Below are positions 51,908 to 60,852 of a DNA stretch of 64,000 nt, one piece after another. The translations under genes and the position numbers were made by a program. Position 1 is the stretch's first letter. Each line of letters starts with the position of its first letter. The DNA lies in the NCBI GenBank assembly GCA_016234115.1, contig JACRHD010000012.1, positions 1-64,000 of the forward strand, in the 5' to 3' direction. The notes beneath the pieces are model-generated. The model ran no database searches, was not told the origin of the DNA, and saw only the letters and a program-made list of their open reading frames with translations. The DNA is from Nitrospirota bacterium. GTDB lineage: Bacteria > Nitrospirota > Thermodesulfovibrionia > UBA6902.

Positions 51908-52759
51908 CTAATAAAACTCTTTCAGGGTCTCCGCGATTTTCGCTGGGTCAAAGGTCTGCTTCACAAGGGGCCGTTCCCGGATAACGGGTATTCGCTCCTC
52001 TAAAATCGGACGATGGTTCTTATAAATAATTCCCGTCGGGATGCGCTCTCCCCACTCAAGCGATCTCTGAAACGCCGCGACCCGGTCTTCGGGGTCATAT
52101 TCAGGCTCAATGTGGTAGACCCTCTGTTTGTACCATTCGAACGTATTGATCCTGTTGAACGTTACGCACGGCTGCAGTATGTCCACGAGGCTGAAGCCTT
52201 TATGGTTTACCGCCTCTTTCATCAGCCATGTCAGGTGTTCCGCGTCCCCTGCAAAGCCCCTTGCCGCAAAGCTGCAGTCAAGGGCTATCGCCAGCGCCAG
52301 CGGGTTCAACTGTTCCGAAAATACGCCGAAGGGCTGGTTCTTGGTCTTCATCCCCTCCATGCTTGTCGGAGACGCCTGCCCTTTCGTAAGGCCGTAAATC
52401 TGGTTGTCGTGAACAAACAGCTTCACATTGATGTTCCTCCGGATATTATGGATCAGGTGATTGCCGCCTTCGCCGTAACAGTCCCCGTCCCCGGCGAACG
52501 CCATGACCGGCATCTCATGATTGGCAAGCCGGATCCCCGTGGCGACGGGAAGGCTCCTGCCGTGAAGCCCGTTGAACGTGTTGCATTTTATATAGTGCGG
52601 AAATTTCCCCGCCTGCCCTATTCCCGATACTATAGTGAACTGATGCGGCCCGATATTCAATTGGACCATCGCGTCCCTGAATGCCTTGAGAATGCCGAAA
52701 TTGCCGCACCCCGGACACCATGCAGGCTTCTGCCCTTTGAAGTCATTTAAAGTTATCAT
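51908..52759 (-). CDS. 2-oxoacid:ferredoxin oxidoreductase, beta (TPP) subunit
   Basis: 283 residues. WCPGCGNFG, SGIGQAGKFP, GLHGRSLPVATG and the TPP motif GDGDCYGEGGNHL...N identify the beta subunit of 2-oxoglutarate or pyruvate:ferredoxin oxidoreductases (KorB/PorB). It decarboxylates oxoacids and reduces ferredoxin. An alpha subunit gene normally lies directly upstream; none is seen up to 53,040, so the partner is elsewhere or the gene is displaced. Confidence 0.9.
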   Translation of the reverse strand: MITLNDFKGQKPAWCPGCGNFGILKAFRDAMVQLNIGPHQFTIVSGIGQAGKFPHYIKCNTFNGLHGRSLPVATGIRLANHEMPVMAFAGDGDCYGEGGNHLIHNIRRNINVKLFVHDNQIYGLTKGQASPTSMEGMKTKNQPFGVFSEQLNPLALAIALDCSFAARGFAGDAEHLTWLMKEAVNHKGFSLVDILQPCVTFNRINTFEWYKQRVYHIEPEYDPEDRVAAFQRSLEWGERIPTGIIYKNHRPILEERIPVIRERPLVKQTFDPAKIAETLKEFY

Positions 52760-52870
52760 TTATGAAATTCTATCATATGTCCGGGCTGCATTCCAGCGGT
52801 CTCCCGGATTTAGTGGCGGAGCAGGCTTTATTCCCCCTTTCAGTTATGGGATAGATATACGTTCCTAAAG

Positions 52871-52942
52871 AGACCCACCCCTTACCCCTCCCAGGAGGGG
52901 ACTTTGTCTTTACTCCCCTCTTGAGAGGGGTGCAGGGGTGTG
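52871..52942. repeat. GC-rich CCCCTC/GAGGGG palindromic repeat
   Basis: CCACCCCTTACCCCTCCCAGGAGGGG-type arm and CCCCTCTTGAGAGGGGTG...GGGGTG arm form nested hairpins (arms described in part). Dispersed intergenic repeat. Confidence 0.65.
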
Positions 52943-53040
52943 TAATAACTCGTAACTGAAGGGCTACGGTTACAAAAACATTTATTACTAATACCGCTCC
53001 ATTTTATGATAAAATTAAAAACCGTATCCAAAGGTAAGCA

Positions 53041-53670
53041 ATGAAAATACTCATAGCAGACGATCACGCGATTGTGCGCAGGGGGCTGAAGCTGATTATC
53101 CAGGAGACGTCCCCGAAGATAGCCGTCGATGAGGCCGCCGACTGGCAGGAAGTGATCGACAGGGTATTGAAGACGGTTTACGACATGATCCTGATGGAGA
53201 TATCCATGCACGGAATAAACGGGCTCGAGGTGTTGAAACAGATAAAGAAATGCAAGCCGTCCACTCGCGTGCTGGTGTTGACCACGCACTCTGAAGAGCA
53301 GTACGCCATTCGCGCGCTGAAAGCCGGGGCCGACGGGTATCTGACAAAGTCGGGCTCGCCTGAAGAGCTTATATGCTGCATAAAGAAGATCATGACCGGG
53401 AAGAAATGCGTCAGCTCTTCCCTCGCAGAGGAGCTTGCCTGCTATATCGAAAACGGCGGCGCGAAGCACCCTCATGAGCTCCTGTCCGACCGCGAGTTCG
53501 AAATTATGCGCATGATAGCCTCCGGGAAAAAAATGACGGAAATAGCCGGGGACCTTTCACTGAGCATAAAGACGATCAGCACCTATCGCTCCAGGATCCT
53601 TTATAAAATGAATTTCAGGAACAACGCGGAATTGATCAATTATGTCCTCCAGAACCTGCAGGGTAAGTAA
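53041..53670 (+). CDS. NarL-family regulator with Glu in place of the phospho-Asp
   Basis: 209 residues. Receiver with ILIADDH and TK lysine, but Glu53 (MILMEISMHG) where Asp is normal; LuxR-type HTH at the C-terminus (LSDREFEIMRMIASG, IAGDLSLSIKTISTYRSRI). The Glu could mimic constant phosphorylation. No kinase is adjacent. Next downstream is the surface-protein gene at 54031. Confidence 0.9.
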   Translation: MKILIADDHAIVRRGLKLIIQETSPKIAVDEAADWQEVIDRVLKTVYDMILMEISMHGINGLEVLKQIKKCKPSTRVLVLTTHSEEQYAIRALKAGADGYLTKSGSPEELICCIKKIMTGKKCVSSSLAEELACYIENGGAKHPHELLSDREFEIMRMIASGKKMTEIAGDLSLSIKTISTYRSRILYKMNFRNNAELINYVLQNLQGK

Positions 53671-54030
53671 TTGTAGGACTATTCCTACACTCCTTAATCT
53701 CTTTACTTACAATTTAAGCGGACGTTCTCTGACATCTAATTTCTACTTAATAGCTGTAAGATATTTACATAGGTCTTTCTTAATAATATCCGGCCGTCAT
53801 TGACCTGGAGGCATATGACCAGGACAATGTCCTGACGGTGCAAGTATCGGAGGACAGTTTTCGGCCCTAACTAATTTTCCGGCAGCGATGCCGTTTGCAG
53901 CAGAGTTCAGAATGGATTATAAGAAATTGCTTCATGTCATGTCCGATGTTTTCCCCCCTATACCCGCATATAGCCGCTCTCAAGTGGAGTTTAATTATAG
54001 ATTAACAAACAAATTCAGGAGGATAAAGAA
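53671..54030. promoter_or_regulatory. Long upstream region of the surface-protein gene
   Basis: No gene. A perfect palindrome CAGGACA-A-TGTCCTG lies at 53820-53834, near GAGGACA repeats, and could be an operator for the adjacent NarL-type regulator. AGGAGG precedes ATG 54031. No riboswitch consensus was recognised. Confidence 0.45.
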
Positions 54031-55863
54031 ATGAGAAAAGTATTTACAGCAGTTCTTCTTGCAGCAATGATGCTGCTGGTCTGCTCAGGCACGCTCCTGG
54101 CGCAGACGGCGGCGGGGACAAGGACCTTGCCCGAGTTTGTTGCGGACCAGCCTGTGGAGTACACGATTAATGTCGAGATTCATGCGACCTCCACGGCCGA
54201 TACCATAACTATCACTGAGACCCTGCCGGATGGATTGACATATACTTCTGAATCTCATCCGACTTCCACAACTTACACCAGCTCTTTCGAACAAGCCGGC
54301 CAAATCCTGACATGGATTTATGAGGGTATTACCGATCTTTTAGAAGGCACCATCACTATAACGGCTGAGGCCCCTGCATGCGGAACGTGGAATTTCTCCG
54401 GAAACACGACATATAACACGGCAGTCCCAGTTGATATTGGCGGAGAAACGGATCTCATCGGTCCTGTATGCGAAAACCCTTATTACTGCGACTATGATGA
54501 AGACGGGCATTTTAAAAGTGTTCCTTCAGGTGACGATGCGGTGCTTCCGGATGGTTGTTCGCGAGATGTGGGAGACGACTGCAATGATAATGACGCTGCG
54601 ATTTACGCTGGCGCCGATGAAGGCCCCTCTGATAGCCCGACGTGCAGTGACAACAAAGACAACGACTGTGACGGCGATACGGACGAAGAGGACTTTTTTT
54701 GCATGGCCGGTCCCATAGATCCGGAGAAAATGGATTTCGGCTGCGTGGCCGGGGGCGATGATGAATCAGGCAACATAACAATCAGAAATACGGGTGATAC
54801 GGATATAACTATAGACGATATCGAGCTCAGCGCCGGGGCTCAGCAATTCGATATTAACCACGAATGCGGGGGCACATTGGAGCCCGGTGACGATTGCACG
54901 ATCGAGGTCGTTTTCAGCCCGGACGTTGCTGAAGATCCATTATCGGTTGAAAATTCAAGTATCTCAATAACCCTCTCCGGCAGCACCACTACAGTGCTTC
55001 TCAGGGGCACCGCGATCAATTCCGCTGATGCGGACAGCGACTGTGTGCCGGATGATAATGAAGATTCCGACGCCGATGATGATTGTAAGGCCACGCCGGA
55101 CGCGGCGACGGGAAACGGCAGTATTGAAATCGATGCCGATGATTCCGCAAATCCTGCCATGACTATGACCGACGTCCAGGCCCTGGACGAAGATGACCCC
55201 TTCCTTAACGATGAAGGCAAACCCGCGGCCGATCAATTCCAGATGCTGTACGGCCTCGTGTCCTTCAGGGTAAACGGCCTGGCAAACGGAGCAACGGCGA
55301 CTGTGACCATCACGTATCCTGAAGCCCTGCCCGACGACTCCGTATACTACAAAGTGGACGACGACGGATGGCATGAATTCGACGGGGCCGTGATCAGCGG
55401 CAACACAGTGACCCTGACTCTGATTGATGGAGGGGCCGGGGACGCGGACGGAACAGCCAACGGCGTGATCGTCGATCCGGGCGGGGTCGGGGTCCCGGTC
55501 CTCGAACAGTTGACCGATAATGCCGGTCAGCCCACTTCCGGCGAACCCAACCGGGAGTCGAAGGGAGCATGCTTTATAGCCACCGCGGCCTACGGGAGCT
55601 ATCTGTACGACGAGGTAAAGGTCCTGAGAGAGTTCAGGGACAAATACCTCCTGACAAATTCATTAGGCGAATCGCTTGTAGTGGACGTATACTACAGGTT
55701 CTCTCCGCCGATAGCGGATTACATTGCGCGGCATGAGACGTTGAGGACAGCGACGAGAATAGCGCTGACTCCCGTAGTGTACTCGGTCAAATATCCGTAT
55801 CTGCCGTTAGGCATTCTGCTGTTCGGCATCGCGATAACGCTCAGGCAGAGAAGACAGAAGTAG
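54031..55863 (+). CDS. Surface protein with MopE-like metal-binding motif, choice-of-anchor domain and CFI-box C-terminus
   Basis: 610 residues. Signal peptide (to about 25); DUF11-like beta domain (30-140); MopE-like Asp/Cys-rich segment (CDYDEDGHF...[12 protein letters not shown]...[15 protein letters not shown], about 153-224, quoted in parts) that may bind metal or calcium; choice-of-anchor D-like domain (about 228-335); an Asp-rich thrombospondin-3-like linker and a choice-of-anchor U-like domain (about 340-500); then [11 protein letters not shown]...FRDKYLL and a terminal hydrophobic helix with RQRRQK, a CFI-box C-terminal anchor. Probably displayed on the cell surface by a dedicated sorting pathway. 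Confidence 0.87.
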   Translation: MRKVFTAVLLAAMMLLVCSGTLLAQTAAGTRTLPEFVADQPVEYTINVEIHATSTADTITITETLPDGLTYTSESHPTSTTYTSSFEQAGQILTWIYEGITDLLEGTITITAEAPACGTWNFSGNTTYNTAVPVDIGGETDLIGPVCENPYYCDYDEDGHFKSVPSGDDAVLPDGCSRDVGDDCNDNDAAIYAGADEGPSDSPTCSDNKDNDCDGDTDEEDFFCMAGPIDPEKMDFGCVAGGDDESGNITIRNTGDTDITIDDIELSAGAQQFDINHECGGTLEPGDDCTIEVVFSPDVAEDPLSVENSSISITLSGSTTTVLLRGTAINSADADSDCVPDDNEDSDADDDCKATPDAATGNGSIEIDADDSANPAMTMTDVQALDEDDPFLNDEGKPAADQFQMLYGLVSFRVNGLANGATATVTITYPEALPDDSVYYKVDDDGWHEFDGAVISGNTVTLTLIDGGAGDADGTANGVIVDPGGVGVPVLEQLTDNAGQPTSGEPNRESKGACFIATAAYGSYLYDEVKVLREFRDKYLLTNSLGESLVVDVYYRFSPPIADYIARHETLRTATRIALTPVVYSVKYPYLPLGILLFGIAITLRQRRQK

Positions 55864-55875
55864 TTCAGCAACAGC

Positions 55876-55911
55876 AAAGCGGGCAGGGCCGACGCCCTGC
55901 CCGCTTTTTTT
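55876..55911 (+). terminator. Strong rho-independent terminator
   Basis: AGCGGGCAGGGC pairs with GCCCTGCCCGCT around CGAC and is followed by six to seven T, 13 nt after the stop of the surface-protein gene. Confidence 0.92.
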
Positions 55912-55923
55912 ATGATTCTTTTG

Positions 55924-55992
55924 CACGTAGCGCCCTCATTTATTGGGGGCGTTTTTTTTCGTCGGGGATAAACCCCGACGCTACGCGCCGTT
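55924..55992. repeat. Palindromic element with second terminator
   Basis: GTAGCG...CGCTAC outer arms enclose CGCCC...GGGCG followed by eight T and then CGTCGGGG/CCCCGACG. Looks like a dispersed REP-like unit; it also acts as a tandem terminator. Confidence 0.6.
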
Positions 55993-56009
55993 TGTAGTAT
56001 AATTACCTC

Positions 56010-57074
56010 ATGCCGAGACTCGTTAAGCAAAGATCAAAGAAGAGCGGCCTGCCGCCGGGTTCCCTTGTCCATATCGGTGAGGTAAGGGCCGGAGAGCCGA
56101 GGCTTTCGGTCATCAGTTACGACGAGACCGGCATTAAGGAATTACATCCTAAAGACGCCGGGGAATGCCTCGTTTTCAAAGACGGGCCGGCCGTGACATG
56201 GATCGATATCGAGGGCATTCACGATATCGAGATGGTGCGAAAGTTAGGCGAATGTTACGGCTTTCATCCCCTCGTGCTGGAAGACATTCTCAATACCGAC
56301 CAGCGTCCCAAGATGGAAGATTACGGGGAATATCTCTATATAGTCCTCAGGATGCTCCATAAGGCCGGCGACACAAGGGTCGTGACTGAACAGATCAGCA
56401 TTCTTTTAGGACGGAATTTCGTCATCTCCTTTCAGGAGGGGATCGAAGGGGACGCTTTCAACTCCGTCCGTGAAAGGCTCCGGTCGGGCAAAGGCAGGAT
56501 CAGGGGATTGGGCGCCGACTACCTTGCATATTCAATGACGGACGCGATTGTCGATAATTATTTTTTAGCCCTCGAACAGATCGGGGAAAAGGTAGAGACT
56601 CTGGAGGACGAGCTCGTCGCAAATCCCTCCTCGAAGACATTGCATAAAATACATGAGCTGAAGAGGGAGACGCTCTTTTTACGCAAGGCCGTCTGGCCGC
56701 TCAGAGAAGTGATCAGCAATCTCGAAAGGGGAGAGTCGCCGCTGATTCACGACGCCACGCGAATTTATCTCAGAGACGTTTATGACCACACAATACAGGT
56801 GATCGACACGATAGAGACCTCGAGGGACATGCTTTCGGGAATGTTAGACATCTACCTGTCGAGCATCAGCAACAGGATGAACGAGATCATGAAATTCCTC
56901 ACCGTAATCGGCACGATATTCATCCCGCTTACTTTCGTAGTAGGCGTCTACGGGATGAATTTCAGATACATGCCGGAGCTTCAGTGGCGCTGGGGTTATT
57001 TTGCGGTGCTGGGAATTACCGCCGTCATAGGCGTCGTCATGATTTTATATTTCAGAAAGAAGAAGTGGCTGTGA
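56010..57074 (+). CDS. corA: CorA-family Mg2+/Co2+ transporter
   Basis: 354 residues. Large cytoplasmic N-terminal domain, long helix, then two C-terminal membrane segments with the selectivity motif YGMN (in VGVYGMNF). The basic C-terminus (FRKKKWL) is typical. Forms pentameric magnesium channels in the inner membrane. Confidence 0.94.
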   Translation: MPRLVKQRSKKSGLPPGSLVHIGEVRAGEPRLSVISYDETGIKELHPKDAGECLVFKDGPAVTWIDIEGIHDIEMVRKLGECYGFHPLVLEDILNTDQRPKMEDYGEYLYIVLRMLHKAGDTRVVTEQISILLGRNFVISFQEGIEGDAFNSVRERLRSGKGRIRGLGADYLAYSMTDAIVDNYFLALEQIGEKVETLEDELVANPSSKTLHKIHELKRETLFLRKAVWPLREVISNLERGESPLIHDATRIYLRDVYDHTIQVIDTIETSRDMLSGMLDIYLSSISNRMNEIMKFLTVIGTIFIPLTFVVGVYGMNFRYMPELQWRWGYFAVLGITAVIGVVMILYFRKKKWL

Positions 57075-57084
57075 ATCGGATTGA

Positions 57085-57160
57085 ACCGCAAAGGCGCAAA
57101 GGTCGCAAAGATTAATGAAATAAATAATTATTCACTTTGCGCTCTTTGCGTCTTCGCGGT
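57085..57160. repeat. GCAAAG-type palindrome between convergent genes
   Basis: ACCGCAAAGGCGCAAAGG...GCAAAG on the left pairs with CTTTGCGC...CTTTGCG...CGCGGT on the right. It probably serves as terminator for both corA and the HD-GYP gene. Confidence 0.75.
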
Positions 57161-57171
57161 AAAAGTTCTTT

Positions 57172-59700
57172 TTAATCTGGGATCCCTTCCATCTTCTCCA
57201 GGGCGCTCAGGAAGACCTTCACGATTTTCGGATTAAACTGCGTCCCTGAGCAGCGTTTGAGCTCCGAGACCGCGAATTCTCTTCCCGGCGACTTTCTGTA
57301 GGGCCTGTCCGCCGTCATCGAGTCGAACGAGTCCGCGACCGCGAGAATGCTCGCGCATAAAGGTATGTCGTCTCCCCTGATGCCGAGGGGGTAGCCCTTG
57401 CCGTCATACCTTTCGTGATGATGGAGCACGCCGGGGATGATTTCATTTAACTGTTTTATAGGGGCGATTATCTCTGCGCCCTTTTCAGGATGTTTCTTCA
57501 CGACCTCATACTCCTCTTCGGTCAGCTTGCCCGGCTTGTCCAACAGCCCGTCAAAGGTGCCTATCTTACCGATGTCGTGCAATATGCCGCACAGCCTGAT
57601 ATGATTGACGTCTTTTTCCTTCAGGCCCATCTCCCTCGCGATCTTCACCGCGTATTCCGTTACCCTCTCCGAGTGGCCTTTGGTCCAGGGAGATTTGGCG
57701 TCGATTATCGAGATGAGAGAGGTCGTCGTGCTTATCAGCAGCTTCTCGAGGTCTTCATACAGCCGCGCGTTCTCAAGGGCCACGGTAATCTGCGCCGCGA
57801 TCTTCTCTGCCGTGGAGATATGGTCGGAGGTGAGTCTGCCGTTATGTGACGACCCTACGTCCAGGAGACCCTGCATTTCGCCTTTACTGATCAGGGGAAT
57901 TATCAAAGTCGTCCTGATGCCGAGGGCGATCTGCTCCCTGTGGTATGAGCATTCCGTGCAGTCCATGGATATATCGGAGATCAAAAGCGACCCCTGTCTC
58001 GCCTCCATGGCGCTGAAATGAGAGTCTTTCAGATCATAGTATCTGCCTGCAAACTCGCCCAGTCCCCATTCCATGATCGCCCGGAACCTGTCCTTTTCCT
58101 TCAGGAGCACCGCCACCCTGTCGCATGGTATCAGCCTGCCGGTCAGAGCGGTCGCGGTCCTTAATATCGCGGTCTTGTCGATAGTGGTGGAAAGTATTTC
58201 CCTGTCAAGCTGCGCCATGGCCTCTATAGTTTCGATCTTGCCGGTAAGCTCCGCAAGCCTTTGATTGGATTCCCTGTAAAGCTTGCTGTTTTGAAGGGCT
58301 ATCCCTATCCCGTCGGCCAATCCCTTCAGGAGCGTCAGGTCTTTTTGTTCCGCGGATTTTATAGTTGTGTAGTCGGCGCATATGAAACCGCTTACACTTC
58401 CCCGGAAAGATATCGGGGCCATTACCGCACTCTTTATATCCAGCATATCAATCATGTCTTCACTCAGGAGCTTACTCTCCCTTGCATTCTCCATAATCAC
58501 CGTCTCCCCTTTAATGATCATGTCGAGGGCCGGGAAGTCACCCGCCTTCAGTGTTCTTGACGACAACATGCCCTTCGTCTCGGGACTCAATCCGTGGCAC
58601 CCCGTGAATTTGAAGGCCCCTCTTTCTTCCTCGTAAAAAAACAAACCGACCCTGTCGAATTTCAGGTAAGCCGGCGCGATATTAAGGACATTCCTGACAA
58701 GCTCTTTTTCGTCGAGGCTGGAATTCAATGTCTCGACAAGCTGTAACAGCGACCCGGATATTTCAGCCTCGTCTCTTTTCGCCTCATACATCTCGGCCAG
58801 GTCCTTTTCAGCGTCTTTTCGCGCAGTGATATCGTGAATCAGCCCGACGGCATGCCACTCCTCCTTGACCCTGATGGCCGACGTGGATACCTCTATCGGG
58901 AATTCCGTTCCGTCTTTTCTGACAGCCATAAACTCAAGTGTCCTGCCGATGGCCGGTCCCTGTCCCGTCCTGCTGAACGACTCAAAGCCCTTCCTGTATT
59001 GCTCATGAAATTCGCCCGGTGCGATAAGCAGGTGCAAATCCCTTCCGAAAACTTCCTTCCGGCCGTATCCGAACATCTTCTCAGCCGCAGGGTTCCAGTA
59101 GACAATACTTCCTTTATTGTCCATAACAATGATCCCGTCAACAGCGGTCGATGTTATTGCGCGGAATTTTTCCTCGCTTTCATACAGCAGCGTCAGTGTC
59201 CCGGCAAAGGCGCGCAAAGGCACTGTCCTCAGGAAATAAAATCCTGTAAACCCGATGACAAAACCCAGTACGGACAACGTAAAAGTTTTTTTCAAAAGCG
59301 GCCGCGCCGACTTCACGACCTCGACCCTTGCCACGATATTCCCCGCGTCGAACAGATCATGTGAACGAGATATAACGGGCGGGGCGGCTTCAATGGAGTT
59401 GGACGCAATGGTCCCGCCCTTGAGGTCGACAATACGGTGCGCCCCTTTGTATTCTGTTTCATTACTGCGCGTGAGTAATTCGTCGAGTCTGTCTTTCTCG
59501 TAGCGCCAATAAACCGGGTTTGAGCTGATCTTTCCCGAGATGAGGTCTGAAAAATTTTCCGCCTCATTTTCCAGGACCGCCGACTCATGTTGATAGCTCA
59601 GGCCGAAATATACAAGAGGCAAAATTGCCGCGGCTATTGTCGATATGGCAAGCGCAATGATATTCGTTATCCTGATGATCTTTTTGCTGTTCTCTTTCAC
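57172..59700 (-). CDS. Membrane PAS-GAF-GAF-HD-GYP c-di-GMP phosphodiesterase
   Basis: 842 residues. Two membrane segments (about 12-33 and 138-158) flank a periplasmic sensor domain; then PAS (about 175-295), GAF-1 (about 325-470), GAF-2 (about 495-650, with CTECSYH) and HD-GYP (about 655-840; HDIGKIG, HHHERYDGKGYP). It should degrade c-di-GMP in response to several inputs. Start overlaps the stop of the periplasmic binding protein gene by 4 nt. Confidence 0.93.
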   Translation of the reverse strand: MKENSKKIIRITNIIALAISTIAAAILPLVYFGLSYQHESAVLENEAENFSDLISGKISSNPVYWRYEKDRLDELLTRSNETEYKGAHRIVDLKGGTIASNSIEAAPPVISRSHDLFDAGNIVARVEVVKSARPLLKKTFTLSVLGFVIGFTGFYFLRTVPLRAFAGTLTLLYESEEKFRAITSTAVDGIIVMDNKGSIVYWNPAAEKMFGYGRKEVFGRDLHLLIAPGEFHEQYRKGFESFSRTGQGPAIGRTLEFMAVRKDGTEFPIEVSTSAIRVKEEWHAVGLIHDITARKDAEKDLAEMYEAKRDEAEISGSLLQLVETLNSSLDEKELVRNVLNIAPAYLKFDRVGLFFYEEERGAFKFTGCHGLSPETKGMLSSRTLKAGDFPALDMIIKGETVIMENARESKLLSEDMIDMLDIKSAVMAPISFRGSVSGFICADYTTIKSAEQKDLTLLKGLADGIGIALQNSKLYRESNQRLAELTGKIETIEAMAQLDREILSTTIDKTAILRTATALTGRLIPCDRVAVLLKEKDRFRAIMEWGLGEFAGRYYDLKDSHFSAMEARQGSLLISDISMDCTECSYHREQIALGIRTTLIIPLISKGEMQGLLDVGSSHNGRLTSDHISTAEKIAAQITVALENARLYEDLEKLLISTTTSLISIIDAKSPWTKGHSERVTEYAVKIAREMGLKEKDVNHIRLCGILHDIGKIGTFDGLLDKPGKLTEEEYEVVKKHPEKGAEIIAPIKQLNEIIPGVLHHHERYDGKGYPLGIRGDDIPLCASILAVADSFDSMTADRPYRKSPGREFAVSELKRCSGTQFNPKIVKVFLSALEKMEGIPD

Positions 59701-60599
59701 TTCTTTCCCGTCAGCGGCAAGTATCCCGTCCGTGAGAGGATTGCGCTGCCTTCCCCGGACTTGATAAATTCGATGAATTTCTTTGCGGCCGGAGCGGCCT
59801 TGGGGCCTGTAACGAGGAAAAGTTTCTTGTAGAACGGATAAGCGCCGTCCGAAAGGGATTTGACTCCCGGCGCGACCCCGTTTAAAGACAGCATATTGAG
59901 ACGCCTTTTTTCGGAAATTATCAGTGAAAGTGTGGACGTCCCAAGGGAGCCGCTGACGCGCTCCGCGGTCCCTGCGCTGTCCTGGTCGGTCGGCGCTATG
60001 ATCATTCCCTCTTGCAACAGGGCCTTCCCTACGGCCCTGTCCATTTCAGGCGACATGCCCTTTAACATCAGGGTGTCCGAGTCCGACGCCGGTCGCAGTA
60101 TAAGGCGGACCGGGGACCCGTCAGGCCAGGTCTTTATTTCGCCGGAGTAAATACCCGCGATGTCCCGGAGAGTAAAATTAAGCCCTTCAGTCTTCTTCGA
60201 GGTGACAAATACAAAAGGCGTTACGGCATATTCAATGTCTACAACTCCCTGACGCAGTTCTTCTTCCTTCAACGGCCGGCTGATTATACCGATATCTATT
60301 ACACAATCGATGGCGGCCTTGATCCCTCCTCCGCTTCCAAGACTCGGAAGTATTTTGACACTGACGCCGGGATTTCTTTTCTGAAACGCTTCGGACAACT
60401 CCGCCATGCTGCCTAAGGCGCTGCCGGTCCCCCCGATAATAATCTCACCTTTAGACACATCCGCATTAAGCGGCGCCGCGGTCAAACAAGTAAAGATAAC
60501 AATTGAAGCTGACAGAATTGCATAGATGCGCCGGGGTGGGGCCGGCGCGGATTTCTCATGACATTTCATACTCAATAAACCACGGCTCTTTAAAGACAT
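59697..60599 (-). CDS. PstS-like periplasmic binding protein
   Basis: 300 residues from ATG 60599 (GGAG 4 nt upstream); ATG 60569 is an alternative. Signal peptide (RIYAILSASIVIFTCLTA), then GGTGSALGSMAELSEAF, SLGSGGGIKAAID, IGIISRPLKEEEL and DIAGIYSGEIKTWPDGSP, typical of PBP-like phosphate or anion binders (PF12849). No ABC permease or ATPase genes follow; instead it is coupled to an HD-GYP sensor, suggesting a ligand-sensing partner rather than a transporter. Confidence 0.87.
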   Translation of the reverse strand: MSLKSRGLLSMKCHEKSAPAPPRRIYAILSASIVIFTCLTAAPLNADVSKGEIIIGGTGSALGSMAELSEAFQKRNPGVSVKILPSLGSGGGIKAAIDCVIDIGIISRPLKEEELRQGVVDIEYAVTPFVFVTSKKTEGLNFTLRDIAGIYSGEIKTWPDGSPVRLILRPASDSDTLMLKGMSPEMDRAVGKALLQEGMIIAPTDQDSAGTAERVSGSLGTSTLSLIISEKRRLNMLSLNGVAPGVKSLSDGAYPFYKKLFLVTGPKAAPAAKKFIEFIKSGEGSAILSRTGYLPLTGKK

Positions 60600-60852
60600 C
60601 AAACTCCATTTGCCGGCCGTTATCGACAAAGATGCAACCGAATGTTTATCCGTCTGCAAGCGCCAATATTATAAATGTTCTTATATAGTCTACAATCTAT
60701 TCGGCAAAAAGCGGGACTCACTTGAGGCTTAAACCGGATTATTCACGAACACGCGGCAGGTATCGCCGATCGCGAGTTGTAATTTACCGGCGCCTTGTAT
60801 TACTCTTAAACTGTTACGGGACGGTTCCCGACTAATATCGTAACCGGTTTTT

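Noticed and set aside
53850-53880. Sigma-54 promoter (GG-N10-GC at GGACAGTTTTCGGC)
   Set aside because: Only the spacing fits; the TTGC and TGGCAC parts do not.
53671-54030. c-di-GMP riboswitch upstream of the surface protein
   Set aside because: The conserved GEMM core and tetraloop-receptor sequences were not found; only a simple palindrome is visible.
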